Source: Mesobacillus selenatarsenatis SF-1
Lineage (GTDB): Bacteria; Bacillota; Bacilli; Bacillales; Cytobacillaceae
Assembly (NCBI RefSeq): GCF_000813125.1
Contig: NZ_BASE01000046.1
Coordinates: 1-64,000 of the forward strand
Direction of reading: 5' to 3'
DNA: 64,000 nucleotides
The translations under genes and the position numbers were made by a program. Positions 41,506-51,275 of the stretch are shown one piece after another. The notes below the pieces were generated by a model. The model made no database searches. It was not told the origin of the DNA and saw only the letters and a program-made list of their open reading frames with translations. How positions within the stretch are numbered: position 1 is the stretch's first letter; every line of letters starts with the position of its first letter.

Positions 41506-43902
41506 TTGAAAAAGAAATTAGGCCTTAAGGTCCTATCGAGCATTACGATGACAGCAATGCTTGCAAGCACTCTATCATTTGCATCATCAGGACCAGCACC
41601 AGTTAATGCAGTTGAAAAAGCAAGTATTCAGTCCCAGGGTGGAGCACCAATAGATTTAGGCATCGCAAACGATGAGAGATTAATAGAAATGCTTAAGAAG
41701 AACGGCACTATTGCAAAGAACGCAACACCGGCAGAAGCGGAGAAAGCATTGCAAAAGTATTTGCAGAGTAAGGCAGCTGGGGCTTCAAAAGAGCCTGGAG
41801 AGTTACATAAACATGAAAAGGAATTAGGCAGCACGTTAAACGAAAAGCTCGCTTCGACCGGACTTGTTAATGGAAAAGGAAATAAAAGCGGGCAGACGAA
41901 GGGTACTACTGTTAATCCAGTACAGGAAGAAACCTGGAATGGGGGTCAGCGTAAGGATAATGTTCTTGTCTTGTTGATTGAATATCCAGATTTCCCCGCA
42001 ACGAACATTCAGCCTGGAGAAACAGATATGTATTATGAAGAATACGTAAAAGAGCATTATACAGATATGATCTTCGGCGAAAACGGATATAAGGGTCCAA
42101 ATGGGGAGACTTTACTCTCCGTTAAGCAGTTCTATGAACAGCAATCCGGCGGAAGCTATACGATAGAAGGTCAGGTAGCCGGATGGTACAAGGCTTCTCA
42201 GCCAGCAGCCTACTACGGTGGAAATAATGCAAGTGACAATGACAGTAATGCAAGAGCTCTTGTAAAAGAGGCACTCTATGCTGCAGCTACAGACAGATCA
42301 GTTGATTTGAACAATTATGATCAGGAAGATCGTTACGACCTTGATGGGGACGGAAACTACCGCGAGCCAGATGGTCTGATTGATCACCTGATGGTTGTTC
42401 ACTCTTCAGTTGGTGAAGAAGCGGGTGGAGGTCAATTAGGTGCAGATGCAATCTGGTCACACCGGTGGAATCTTGGTGGTGTAACGACTTTGCCACGTAC
42501 AAAAACGAAGGTTCCATACTGGGGTGGAAAGCTAGCTGCTTATGATTATACAATCGAACCGGCTGATGGAGCAGCAGGAGTATTTGCACATGAATACGGC
42601 CACGACCTTGGACTTCCTGATGAATATGACACTATCTACAGCGGTGCTGGAGAAGCGGTATCTTACTGGTCCATTATGTCAAGCGGCAGCTGGGCAGGTA
42701 AAGTTGCGGGCACAGAGCCAACTGGCTTTAGTCCATATGCACGAGAATTTCTGCACGCATCCATGCCGGGCAGTAACTGGTTGACTGGGTCCACAATCCA
42801 TTCTGATGATGTTACGAACTCAGGTAAGGAAGTATTGATTGACCAAGCTAACTCTAAAGGAACGAATAATGATGCTGTTAAAGTTGATTTGCCTGATAAG
42901 GTCAATCTGATTAACACACCTGCAGCAGGTTCATGGGAATTCTACGGCGGCAAAGGTGATGAAATTGATCACCAGATGGTAACTGAAATTGATTTGAGCA
43001 ATGCTTCTGAAGCAACTTTGGAATATGATGCATGGTATGATATCGAATCAAATTGGGATTATGCAATGGTGCAAGTCTCAACTGACGGTGGCTTAACTTG
43101 GAAGTCACTGTCAACATCAAATACAAATTCTGACTTAGTATCAGATGGGTACCCAGCCATCAAGGAGAATCTGCCAGGTTACACAGGGGCAAGTGATGGT
43201 TGGATTCATGAATCAATTGATTTAAGTGAGTATGCAGGACAAAGCATTCAGCTTCAATTCCGTTATATGACAGACTGGGGTACTGCCCTAAATGGTTTCT
43301 TTGTTGACAATGTAAAGGTGACTGCCGATGGTGCCGAGTTATTGAACGACGGTGCCGAAGGAGAATCAGTCTTTGATTTACAGCATGGCTTTGAAAAGCA
43401 TGAGGGGAAAACGTCAACTAAGCACTACTACTTGTTAGAGTGGAGATCTCATAACGGTGTCGATGAAGGTTTGAAGAACATCCGCCGCGGTGCAAGCTTG
43501 ATGAGTTATGATTCAGGACTGGTTGTATGGTACGTTGACAATGGTTATGACAATAACTGGACAGGAGTACATCCAGGAGATGGATACCTTGGAGTGGTAG
43601 ACGCTGACCAAACAATCAATAGGTGGAGTAATGGCGAGGTTGGATCAACTCGTTACCAGATTCATGACGCAGCATTCAACCAAGGAAAGACTGAAGAGAT
43701 GTATCTTGATTATTCAAGTATACTGGGAATTACGATGAAAGATAACGCCACTCAAAGAACCCCAGTCTTTGACGATAGCGCAAGTTATATTTCTCCTGTA
43801 TTGCCAGACGCGGGACGAAATGTACCGACATACGGGCTTAAGTTCCGTGTACTTGGCCAAAGCACTGACGGTACAGTTGGTAAAGTATTGATTTCTAAAT
43901 AA
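41506..43902 (+). CDS. Secreted immune inhibitor A-type M6 metalloprotease
   Basis: A 798-residue exported protease. TTG 41506 (behind GGAAGGGGTAAGGAA) gives MKKKLGLKVLSSITMTAMLASTLSFA, a signal peptide cut near residue 26-35. A propeptide follows. The catalytic zinc motif is VFAHEYGHDLGLPDEYD (HEYGH, first His near residue 362). The middle and C-terminal region has MAM/Ig-like beta modules (WDYAMVQVSTDGGLTW, FVDNVKV) as in Bacillus InhA, and DGDGNYREPDG looks calcium-binding. InhA proteases degrade host antimicrobial peptides in pathogens and act as general secreted proteases elsewhere. Full length. Confidence 0.93.
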   Translation: MKKKLGLKVLSSITMTAMLASTLSFASSGPAPVNAVEKASIQSQGGAPIDLGIANDERLIEMLKKNGTIAKNATPAEAEKALQKYLQSKAAGASKEPGELHKHEKELGSTLNEKLASTGLVNGKGNKSGQTKGTTVNPVQEETWNGGQRKDNVLVLLIEYPDFPATNIQPGETDMYYEEYVKEHYTDMIFGENGYKGPNGETLLSVKQFYEQQSGGSYTIEGQVAGWYKASQPAAYYGGNNASDNDSNARALVKEALYAAATDRSVDLNNYDQEDRYDLDGDGNYREPDGLIDHLMVVHSSVGEEAGGGQLGADAIWSHRWNLGGVTTLPRTKTKVPYWGGKLAAYDYTIEPADGAAGVFAHEYGHDLGLPDEYDTIYSGAGEAVSYWSIMSSGSWAGKVAGTEPTGFSPYAREFLHASMPGSNWLTGSTIHSDDVTNSGKEVLIDQANSKGTNNDAVKVDLPDKVNLINTPAAGSWEFYGGKGDEIDHQMVTEIDLSNASEATLEYDAWYDIESNWDYAMVQVSTDGGLTWKSLSTSNTNSDLVSDGYPAIKENLPGYTGASDGWIHESIDLSEYAGQSIQLQFRYMTDWGTALNGFFVDNVKVTADGAELLNDGAEGESVFDLQHGFEKHEGKTSTKHYYLLEWRSHNGVDEGLKNIRRGASLMSYDSGLVVWYVDNGYDNNWTGVHPGDGYLGVVDADQTINRWSNGEVGSTRYQIHDAAFNQGKTEEMYLDYSSILGITMKDNATQRTPVFDDSASYISPVLPDAGRNVPTYGLKFRVLGQSTDGTVGKVLISK

Positions 43903-43910
43903 AAATGTAG

Positions 43911-43948
43911 AAACGCTGCCGGTTTTTTCGGCAGCGTTTTGCTTTTTT
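43911..43948. terminator. Rho-independent terminator of the M6 protease gene
   Basis: AAACGCTGCCG / CGGCAGCGTTT stem and T-rich tail immediately after the stop codon, close to the end of the convergent gene. Confidence 0.9.
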
Positions 43949-44299
43949 CTAATCAACATCCGGCTGGAACCCGATTAACTTCGCTTTTTTATCAGCTTTT
44001 GGATCTGAATCCGGGAAGGTGATCACAGAGGCGATATAATCCCAGCGCAGGAACATGTGAGTGATGCAGGTTTCCTCTACCTGGTCTTCGGCGGGTATGG
44101 CGGTTCCATCTTCCTTCTGGACTGGAGTCCGCTTATAGCAAGGATTTTCAACCCATATTCCCATATTCTCCGCATGTACTATTTTTACCAGATACCATTC
44201 ATCTGGCTGGTAGATTCCCGTAATATCCCCAATCATGCTTTCGGGAAAATTCTTCAGTTTAATTTGCACCTTTTGGTTAACATAAGCGTCTAAAAACAT
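43949..44299 (-). CDS. Hypothetical protein
   Basis: A 116-residue soluble protein I do not recognise. It reads like a small beta-barrel: YVNQKVQIKLKNFPESMIGDITGIYQPDEWYLVKIV, then ITHMFLRWDYIASVITFPD, with spaced Trp/Tyr and short strands. An Sm- or SH3-like fold is possible. ATG 44299 is chosen because GGAG lies seven bases upstream. Monocistronic. Confidence 0.7.
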   Translation of the reverse strand: MFLDAYVNQKVQIKLKNFPESMIGDITGIYQPDEWYLVKIVHAENMGIWVENPCYKRTPVQKEDGTAIPAEDQVEETCITHMFLRWDYIASVITFPDSDPKADKKAKLIGFQPDVD

Positions 44300-44368
44300 G
44301 GACAATCTCCTTTCCTGAAAAGACTCATCTTATACCTACTTCCTTTTTCAGCAAAAAATAAACATGAA

Positions 44369-44392
44369 AAAAAGGCCAATTAAGGCCTTTTA
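44369..44392 (-). terminator. Terminator of the GNAT gene
   Basis: AAAAGGCC / GGCCTTTT around AATTAA, adjoining the minus-strand stop, with a T-run on the minus strand. Confidence 0.75.
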
Positions 44393-44887
44393 TAAGAATA
44401 GCACCATCAAATCTTCGTCATGATAGGTTCCGTCGATCACCATCGCTTTTTTATCTACTCCATAAGTTTCGAAGCCAAGAGAAGAGTAAAGCTTTTTGGC
44501 TGGCTCATTGCTGGCATTCACCGTCAGGTAAATCTGCTCAATACTAGTTAATTCAGAAGCCTGTTGAATGGCCATCTTCATTAAAAGCCTTCCAGTGCCG
44601 TGACCACGCTGTGAAGGAGTCACGTACATGGCAAAAATATTAGCACGGTGCCTTATTTTAACTTTCCCTTCAGGAACAAGGGTAACAACACCAACAAGTT
44701 GCCCCTCGTTGAATGCTCCGAAAGTGTATGTGAATTTACTATCTAGCCTTTGACCGTAATCCGATGCTTCATAATACATCTCATCCTCATAACTTGAGCT
44801 GAATGCCTCAGGGTTCTTAAGTAAAGCTTCATGACGCAGGACCCGATATCCCTCAGCATCCCCGCCATTTAATCGTCGAATTTCCAT
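44390..44887 (-). CDS. GNAT family N-acetyltransferase
   Basis: A 165-residue acetyltransferase. The acetyl-CoA motif is FAMYVTPSQRGHGTGRLLMKMAI (QRGHGTG). The motif B part is YLTVNASNEPAKKLYSSLGFETYG. The N terminus, IRRLNGGDAEGYRVLRHEALLKNPEAFSSSYEDE, matches a common Bacillus GNAT subgroup. Substrate unknown. ATG 44887 has AGAGGTGAGCATA upstream. Confidence 0.88.
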   Translation of the reverse strand: MEIRRLNGGDAEGYRVLRHEALLKNPEAFSSSYEDEMYYEASDYGQRLDSKFTYTFGAFNEGQLVGVVTLVPEGKVKIRHRANIFAMYVTPSQRGHGTGRLLMKMAIQQASELTSIEQIYLTVNASNEPAKKLYSSLGFETYGVDKKAMVIDGTYHDEDLMVLFL

Positions 44888-44991
44888 TATGCTCACCTCT
44901 GTAAAAATAGTTGCTATATAAAGTTCTAGATTAAAAGCAGATTATCCTTTTAAAAAGAGAATTTGTGATTTAGGCAGAGAAAGGAATAGTT

Positions 44992-45452
44992 GTTATTGTG
45001 ACAGATTTGGGGGCGATTACGGAAAAGCTGTCAAGAAAAAGCCGTTATTGTGACAGGTTTGGAGGCGGACACATTAAAGCTGTCAAGAAAAGGTCGTTAT
45101 TGTGACAGGTTTGGGGACGAACACGGAAAAGCTGTCAAGAAAAAGCCGTTATTATGACAAGTTTGGGAGTAACACGGAAAAGCTGTCAAGAAAAAGCCGT
45201 TATTGTGACAGGTTTGGGGGTGAACACGGAAAAGCTGTTAAGAAAAAGCAGTTATTGTGACAGGTTTGGGGGTGAACATGGAAAAGCTGTCAAGAAAAAG
45301 CCGTTATTGTGACAGGTTTGAGGGCGAGCATGGAAAAGCTGTCAAGAAAAAGTCGTTATTGTGACAGGTTAGGGGGCGAACACGGAAAAGCTGTCAAGAA
45401 AAAGAAGGAAGTTCGGACAGGTTAGCAGGCATAAGGAGTTTATCTGTCCGAA
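44992..45452. repeat. Tandem array of 51-52 bp units, each with an inverted repeat
   Basis: Eight units begin GTTATTGTGAC (or a near match) at 44992, 45044, 45096, 45148, 45199, 45251, 45303 and 45355. Each holds TGACAG, about 23 bases (GTTTGGGGGCGAACACGGAA consensus plus AAG), then CTGTCA and AAGAAAAAGCC. The TGACAG/CTGTCA arms can form a hairpin per unit. A ninth, divergent unit (45412-45452) has TTCGGACAG / CTGTCCGAA, a 9-bp stem where both arms changed together. No spacers, no ORF, no cas genes. It fills most of the gap between the GNAT gene and the glnS terminator. Confidence 0.93.
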
Positions 45453-45502
45453 TGCAAGTACATGCACAAAAACATCACTCAACCCGAACTCAGTACCAAA
45501 CA

Positions 45503-45541
45503 AAAACCTCCCCGGATCTAACTCACACCCGGGGAGGTTAC
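45503..45541 (-). terminator. Rho-independent terminator of glnS
   Basis: AACCTCCCCGG / CCGGGGAGGTT perfect stem, T-run on the minus strand, 15 bp past the glnS stop. Confidence 0.9.
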
Positions 45542-45555
45542 TATTCCAAACTATA

Positions 45556-47214
45556 TTAAAGCTTAAACGAGCTCTTCAGCGACACAATGCGGTTGAAGAC
45601 TTTCTTGTCTTCTGTAGTATGCTTTGGATCGACGTTGAAGTAGCCGTGGCGGAAGAACTGGTATTTGTCCTGCGGCTCGGCGTCATTCATGTTTGGCTCG
45701 ATGAAGCCGTTCACGATTTCAAGGGATTTTTCATTCACATAATCAAGGAATGATTTGTTGTCTGCTTCTTCAGCTTCTTCTTCTTCGCTGTCCAAAATCA
45801 ACGGCTCATACAGGCGGAATTCTGCTGGAAGTGCATGTGTTGCGTCTACCCAGTGAAGTGTTCCTTTTACCTTGCGGCCAGTGAAGCCAGATCCGCTCTT
45901 TGTTTCTACATCATAGGTGCAGCGAAGCTCAACTACTTCGCCATTCTCATCTTTAATCACTTCTTCACACTTGATAAAATAAGCATGCTTCAAGCGGACT
46001 TCATTACCAGGGAAGAGGCGGAAGTATTTTGCTGGAGGATTTTCCATGAAATCATCCTGCTCAACATAAATCTCACGGGAGAATGGAATTTTCCTAGTTC
46101 CCATTTCCGGATTTTCCGGGTTGATATCGGCATCAAGCCATTCGACTTCGCCTTCCGGATAGTTTGTGATGACGACTTTCAATGGACGAAGCACGCCCAT
46201 TGTACGAGGAGCCTTCAGCTTAAGGTCTTCACGGACAAAGTGTTCGAGCATTTGTGCGTCAACTGTTGAGTATCCTTTGGAAACTCCAGCCGCTTTTACA
46301 AATTCACGGATAGCTTCTGGTGTGAAGCCGCGTCTTCTTAAGCCGGAGATTGTCGGCAGGCGAGGGTCATCCCAGCCATCGACATATTTTTCCTCGACAA
46401 GCTGCTTCAGTTTGCGCTTGCTCATTACCGTATTTGTCAGATTCAGGCGGCCAAATTCAATTTGCTGTGGTGTTGCTTCCATTTCGCACTCACGAACAAC
46501 CCAGTCATAAAGCGGACGCTGGTCTTCGAACTCGGTTGTGCACAAGCTGTGGGTAACACCCTCAAGCGCGTCCTCGATTGGATGGGCAAAAGCGTACATT
46601 GGATAGATGCACCACTTGTCGCCTGTGTTATGGTGTGTTGCATGGGAAATTCGGTAGATGACCGGGTCACGCAAGTTGATGTTCGGTGATGACATATCAA
46701 TCTTTGCACGCAATACCTTTTCACCATTGGCGAAATCTCCATTACGCATCTTTTCAAACAGCTCAAGATTCTCCTCAACAGAACGGTTGCGGTACGGACT
46801 ATCCTTGCCAGGCTCGGAAAGGGTGCCGCGGTATTCACGGATTTCATCTGCTGATAAATCATCCACATATGCGAGTCCTTTTTTTATCAACAGGACAGCA
46901 CGATCATACATTTCATCGAAGTAGTCAGATGCAAAGAACAAGCCTTCCCATTCATAGCCTAGCCATTCGACATCTTCCTTGATGGCATCGACGAATTCCT
47001 GGTCTTCCTTCAATGGGTTCGTGTCGTCAAAGCGGAGATTTGTTTTGCCGCCGAATTCATCTGCAAGGTCAAAGTTGATGACGATGGATTTTGCGTGACC
47101 GATATGTAGGTATCCGTTTGGTTCTGGAGGGAATCGAGTCACGACTTTATCGCGCTTGCCACTCTCCAAATCTTCCTTTATGATCGTTTTTATAAAATTA
47201 GAGTTTTCTTCCAA
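45556..47214 (-). CDS. glnS: Glutaminyl-tRNA synthetase
   Basis: A 552-residue class I synthetase charging tRNA-Gln with glutamine. It has [25 protein letters not shown] (HIGH motif), [49 protein letters not shown] (KMSKS-type MSKRK) and the GlnRS anticodon-binding barrels to the C terminus. No YqeY domain is fused. Start is TTG 47214 behind GGAAAGG. Many Firmicutes lack GlnRS and make Gln-tRNA by GatCAB transamidation, so this gene is notable in a Bacillus-like genome. No T-box is seen upstream. Confidence 0.95.
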   Translation of the reverse strand: MEENSNFIKTIIKEDLESGKRDKVVTRFPPEPNGYLHIGHAKSIVINFDLADEFGGKTNLRFDDTNPLKEDQEFVDAIKEDVEWLGYEWEGLFFASDYFDEMYDRAVLLIKKGLAYVDDLSADEIREYRGTLSEPGKDSPYRNRSVEENLELFEKMRNGDFANGEKVLRAKIDMSSPNINLRDPVIYRISHATHHNTGDKWCIYPMYAFAHPIEDALEGVTHSLCTTEFEDQRPLYDWVVRECEMEATPQQIEFGRLNLTNTVMSKRKLKQLVEEKYVDGWDDPRLPTISGLRRRGFTPEAIREFVKAAGVSKGYSTVDAQMLEHFVREDLKLKAPRTMGVLRPLKVVITNYPEGEVEWLDADINPENPEMGTRKIPFSREIYVEQDDFMENPPAKYFRLFPGNEVRLKHAYFIKCEEVIKDENGEVVELRCTYDVETKSGSGFTGRKVKGTLHWVDATHALPAEFRLYEPLILDSEEEEAEEADNKSFLDYVNEKSLEIVNGFIEPNMNDAEPQDKYQFFRHGYFNVDPKHTTEDKKVFNRIVSLKSSFKL

Positions 47215-47337
47215 TTGAAATCAGCCTTTCCTTTGTTCAGTCTCATTATCTTTATTTTAATGATTACTATAATATATTTCCACTGAACTATATAGTAATA
47301 AGAAAAAAGCGGAAAAACAAGTAGTGAAATATCAAAA

Positions 47338-47359
47338 AGGTGCCTTAAAAAAGGCACCT
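47338..47359 (-). terminator. Terminator of the M20 hydrolase gene
   Basis: AGGTGCC / GGCACCT with a T/A loop and T5 on the minus strand, just past the stop. Confidence 0.8.
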
Positions 47360-47364
47360 GCAGA

Positions 47365-49017
47365 TTATTTGGCTAAAACATTCCGAATGACTTCGTAAGT
47401 AAGGTTCGGAACTATCTTAACAGAGTAGTCTATTTCCATTCGTTCATATCGTTTATGGGCGTCCAACCCGTAAGGTCCGATGTTAATGACTGGCACATTT
47501 AGTTCGCGGATTTCCTGGTAGTCCACGAAAAATTTCGTTCCCCAGCTTGGATTGTTCCGGGATGCGAAGTCCAAAGCTTCATCATCATCACTCAAAGCGA
47601 CAAAACTCATGTCAGATATATAAGGAAAGAAACTGCGGACAACGATTGGCTCATCATAGCCCGGCTGTACCGTTTTGACAGCGTTGTCTAAAGCGTCAAT
47701 CAGATTTCGCTCATCCTCAGTTTCACCAGTCACTTCAATCCTTGGCGAGTAGAGGGAAGAGTAAAAGATAATGATTGCCGGACTCTGGTCGGGCATCCAT
47801 TTCCAGGCCTCTTCGACCACTCTAGCTGCGTACATCCTCAGGTCCAGGCTGGCATCGAGAAGGAGATCATCCTTGAATTCCACCATGTGGGCAGTGTAAT
47901 CAGTGCCATGGGCCTTGATGAGTTCAGCTTCCATGTCTTCATAAGTCATTACCCTCGGCTTCCATTGAATCTCCCTGCCTGGCTCACCGCTGATTTTGCA
48001 AAAATGCTGATATCGTTCCTCGTACAGCTTCAATGCTTTTTCAAAAGCAATATGAGCTTGCTCCTTCAATTTTTCCAAAACATCCTTTGGCGTCCAGGAG
48101 TGAATGAAGAAGTTGTAATAAACATAAGCAGCCAGAGCCGTTTGCACAGTATAGTTAGGCTTCAGGTCCATCTGCTTCAGGGAAACCGGCGGAATCGTCG
48201 TCTCGCCGAATGCCTCATTGCACAGGTCAGGATTATAGTCGATTTGTCTCGTCAATTCTGCAGCGATCAGATTCGGATCCAGGCCTTCGAAAGCGGAACC
48301 GACATGCGTTTCAGAGCCTGTAATGTAAAAAGAAGGGAGCAGCTTTCCGACAGTTCCTTTATAGATATAACGATTCTTATCTCCTGTAAACCGGGGTGAG
48401 ACAAAGTCGCTATTGACTGCAGCGACATATTCAAAGTTGTGCTTTTCTTTCCAGGCGTTCAGGTCTTTGACGGCAGAGAGGATTCCATACGAACTGTCCT
48501 CTTCATCACACTCCGTTAAAAAAACAAGATTGCCATCGAGCTCCTCTGGGTGTTCAGAAAAGTATTTCAGGAGATAGAGGTTGGAAGCGACGCCGCTCTT
48601 CATATCAAGCACCCCGCGGCCAAACATCCATTCACCTGATTGCGCATGTTCATTTACAAGCGGTGGCAGATTCTCTTTTTTTAGCTCAACAAGCAGTTGG
48701 TCCGGATCAAATGCCAAATCAGCCAGTTGTGTAAAATCATCGATTCCTACTGTATCAAAATGTCCCATCAGAATGACAGTACGGTTGCTGTTTCCTTTTG
48801 TGCCTTTTACAAAAGCCATGACATTGTACCGTTCGAGTACATCATTCTGGGTTTGCGGTTTGATGACGTGTGACGGATTCTCTATAAAATAAGGAAACGA
48901 TGAAATCATCGTATAAAGTGCCTGGGCAATCTCGTTCTCTCCATTTGTGTTGACAATGCTTCCGATGTTCACAAGCTGCTTCGTATAAAATAAAACCTCA
49001 TCCCTGCAATCAAGCAT
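47365..49017 (-). CDS. RocB-like M20 family metallohydrolase
   Basis: A 550-residue M20/M25/M40-type zinc hydrolase. The metal site residues are in TVILMGHFDTVGIDDF, WMFGRGVLDMKSGVASNLYLLKYF and NLVFLTECDEEDSSYGI (catalytic Glu pair). The dimerisation lid follows with ITGSETHVGSAFEGLDPNLIAAEL. Length and motifs match the RocB proteins of arginine/ornithine use in Bacillus, whose exact reaction is not settled. ATG 49017 has GGAG nine bases upstream. No other roc genes are adjacent. Confidence 0.85.
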   Translation of the reverse strand: MLDCRDEVLFYTKQLVNIGSIVNTNGENEIAQALYTMISSFPYFIENPSHVIKPQTQNDVLERYNVMAFVKGTKGNSNRTVILMGHFDTVGIDDFTQLADLAFDPDQLLVELKKENLPPLVNEHAQSGEWMFGRGVLDMKSGVASNLYLLKYFSEHPEELDGNLVFLTECDEEDSSYGILSAVKDLNAWKEKHNFEYVAAVNSDFVSPRFTGDKNRYIYKGTVGKLLPSFYITGSETHVGSAFEGLDPNLIAAELTRQIDYNPDLCNEAFGETTIPPVSLKQMDLKPNYTVQTALAAYVYYNFFIHSWTPKDVLEKLKEQAHIAFEKALKLYEERYQHFCKISGEPGREIQWKPRVMTYEDMEAELIKAHGTDYTAHMVEFKDDLLLDASLDLRMYAARVVEEAWKWMPDQSPAIIIFYSSLYSPRIEVTGETEDERNLIDALDNAVKTVQPGYDEPIVVRSFFPYISDMSFVALSDDDEALDFASRNNPSWGTKFFVDYQEIRELNVPVINIGPYGLDAHKRYERMEIDYSVKIVPNLTYEVIRNVLAK

Positions 49018-49116
49018 CCAAAGCATCTCCTTTCCGAATATTCAGGTTTTTGATTCAAACGTAACTCATATTAGTGGGAAATACAAGAGATGCAGTGTGG
49101 TATTTGTCACATGAAA

Positions 49117-49142
49117 AATCCTCCCCGGTATCGAGGAGGATT
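49117..49142 (-). terminator. Terminator of the subtilase gene
   Basis: AATCCTCC / GGAGGATT stem with a ten-base loop, about 38 bp downstream of the minus-strand stop. Confidence 0.7.
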
Positions 49143-49179
49143 CTGGTATATTTTTTCTTACCTTTATTTGATAGTGTGG

Positions 49180-50514
49180 TTACTTACTGGATGAGGCTGC
49201 TTGGACTGCTTCATAGGCATTGACGTAGCCTGCACCTACTTCATGGAGCTGGTATTCAGGCATTGGATCGGCGGTTTGGATCATCAGGTCGAGTGCCAGA
49301 TCCGGATTGAGAGAAGGGTTAGCTTCCTTCATTAAAGCAACGACACCAGAAATATGTGGTGCAGCCATACTTGTGCCGCTGGATGTTGTATAGTAAGGCA
49401 GGTGAACTCCATCGATATAAGAGACATCGGTGACTGTACCTAATAGATTCATGACAATGCCGGTGGAAGAACGTGTTGCCACGATATCGACGCCTGGAGC
49501 TGTGATGTCAGGGTGCAGGTATTCGTCTCCTGCAACACCTCGTGATGAGAAGTCGGCAAGTTGTTTATCCTTGGTTCCGGCTGCTACACTTATGACCCAA
49601 GGAGCCGCTGAGTATGGGTTTAGCGTGTTATCATCTGGACCTTCATTTCCTGCTGCAAACACAACCGTCATGCCTGCGTCATGCGCTTTTTTGGAAGCGA
49701 TATTGATTGGGTGATCAGGAGAATACTCCCCGGTTGAACCCCAGCTGTTGCTGATGATGTCGATTCCGTACTTTTCTTGATTCTTAATAGCATAATCAAA
49801 AGCTTCCAGTGACCAAAGAATATTGATAGCCTCGCCAACGCCAAGTCCTACTAATTTAGCGTCTGGAGCAACTCCTTTATATAGGCCATCGCTAGAGGTC
49901 CCGCTACCGGCAATTGTTCCGGCAACATGGGTGCCGTGGCCGGAGGTGGTGTCTGTGTTTAACTGGTTCTCAAGGTAAAGAGGCTGGTTGCCGAAAAGGT
50001 CACCAACAATGAATTTCACATTCTGGATAACTTTTTCACCGTACTGCAAATCAGGATGGGTAGCATCAATGCCGCTGTCGATTACAGCAACAGTAACTCC
50101 TTTCCCGGTGTAGCCCAGGGCATTCCAAACAGCTTCTGCCCCAATAAGTGCCCTGCTGTCACGAAGGAAATATTCCAGATCATCATTTGCGTAAATCGAG
50201 AGAATATTGGTTGCTGTTAGGAGCAGTTCATTGACGAGGCCAATCTTCCCTTTAACTGCCACCATTGGAAGCTCGCTGAAAGGGTTCACCTCGAAACCTA
50301 ATAGTTTTAAAAGCTTAATATCCGAAAGCAATGGCATGTCTTTATAAGTGATAATCAGTTCAACTTCTTCATTGCTCAATGGATTAGCCAGCAGGCTTTC
50401 AAGCTTGGGGTCCAGCTCAACTGAAAGCAAGGATGCTTTTGGGCTGGAGAATGATGGTGATAAAATAAAACTAAATAACACGAGTGCTACCGCAAAAATA
50501 TTGATCTTTTTCAT
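49180..50514 (-). CDS. Secreted subtilisin-like serine protease (S8)
   Basis: A 444-residue exported protease. It has a signal peptide (MKKINIFAVALVLFSFILSPSFS), then a propeptide of about 80-90 residues (VELIITYKDMPLLSDIKLLKLLGFEV). The catalytic domain has D146 (VAVIDSGIDATHPDL), H193 (SGHGTHVAGT), oxyanion N290 (AAGNEGPDD) and S382 (SSGTSMAAPHISGVVAL). All are intact and no C-terminal extension is present. ATG 50514 follows AAAGGAGGAAAAT. Confidence 0.95.
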   Translation of the reverse strand: MKKINIFAVALVLFSFILSPSFSSPKASLLSVELDPKLESLLANPLSNEEVELIITYKDMPLLSDIKLLKLLGFEVNPFSELPMVAVKGKIGLVNELLLTATNILSIYANDDLEYFLRDSRALIGAEAVWNALGYTGKGVTVAVIDSGIDATHPDLQYGEKVIQNVKFIVGDLFGNQPLYLENQLNTDTTSGHGTHVAGTIAGSGTSSDGLYKGVAPDAKLVGLGVGEAINILWSLEAFDYAIKNQEKYGIDIISNSWGSTGEYSPDHPINIASKKAHDAGMTVVFAAGNEGPDDNTLNPYSAAPWVISVAAGTKDKQLADFSSRGVAGDEYLHPDITAPGVDIVATRSSTGIVMNLLGTVTDVSYIDGVHLPYYTTSSGTSMAAPHISGVVALMKEANPSLNPDLALDLMIQTADPMPEYQLHEVGAGYVNAYEAVQAASSSK

Positions 50515-50738
50515 ATTTTCCTCCTTTGAAATGTGTGAAAATTCATACATTTTTATTTATCCAAAGCAAGTTAGCAAGAAACCTAAATAGAGTTGGGAAA
50601 ATATTAGATTCACTAAATGTTCATCGTTTCACAATCTGTACAAAACATCATGAATCTTTTGTGTCATTGGCTATTTTAAGAAGGAAACCAGCTTAAAAAA
50701 GAGGAAAATGAAGGTGTAAATATAAAGGAGGGAATATC

Positions 50739-51194
50739 ATGCCAAAAGAAATTTTCAAAGCCACTGCTGCATTGCAAGAAGGGGTGAAGGTTGATGTTCA
50801 GGCCAGGGGGTTCCATATCACGATTGATGAGCCTGTCAATTTAGGAGGGACCGACCAGGGGATGAATCCTGTGGAAATGCTTCTTGGTGCATTAGGAGCT
50901 TGCCAATCCATCGTGGCACGAGTGTACAGCCAAAAATTCGGAGTAGTATTAGAGGATTTCCGCGTCGAATTGGAAGGGGACCTTGATACCGATGGGTTCA
51001 TGAACAAGTCAGATGTGCGCCGCGGCTATTCAGATATTCGTTATACCTACTATATTAAATCGCCATCTCCGGAAGAGAACATCAGGGCCCTGGCAGATTT
51101 CATTGCTAAAACATGTCCGGTGGATGATACAATCTCAAATCCGGTGAATGTCACCAGAACAGAAATTGTAATCGAAAAGCCAGTAACATTATAA
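50739..51194 (+). CDS. OsmC/Ohr family peroxiredoxin-like protein
   Basis: A 151-residue OsmC-fold protein. The two redox Cys are in LLGALGACQSIVARVYSQ and ADFIAKTCPVDDTIS, the arrangement used for thiol reduction of organic hydroperoxides in this family. The YhfA/OsmC subgroup fits better than Ohr. ATG 50739 follows AAAGGAGGGAATATC. Monocistronic. Confidence 0.9.
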   Translation: MPKEIFKATAALQEGVKVDVQARGFHITIDEPVNLGGTDQGMNPVEMLLGALGACQSIVARVYSQKFGVVLEDFRVELEGDLDTDGFMNKSDVRRGYSDIRYTYYIKSPSPEENIRALADFIAKTCPVDDTISNPVNVTRTEIVIEKPVTL

Positions 51195-51208
51195 ATAGAG
51201 TTTATAGG

Positions 51209-51237
51209 ACGGCGCTCCATGTAGTGCCGTTTTTTTG
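51209..51237 (+). terminator. Rho-independent terminator of the OsmC gene
   Basis: ACGGCGC / GTGCCGT with one wobble pair, then T7. Confidence 0.8.
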
Positions 51238-51275
51238 ATTTTATAAGTAAGTATAAAACTTTTACACTTAGATTA

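Noticed and set aside
44992-45452. CRISPR array
   Set aside because: The full 51-52 bp unit repeats with only scattered substitutions. There are no unique spacers between constant repeats and no cas genes in the window.
47215-47337. T-box leader upstream of glnS
   Set aside because: The gap is short and AT-rich; no T-box core sequence or specifier stem could be found.
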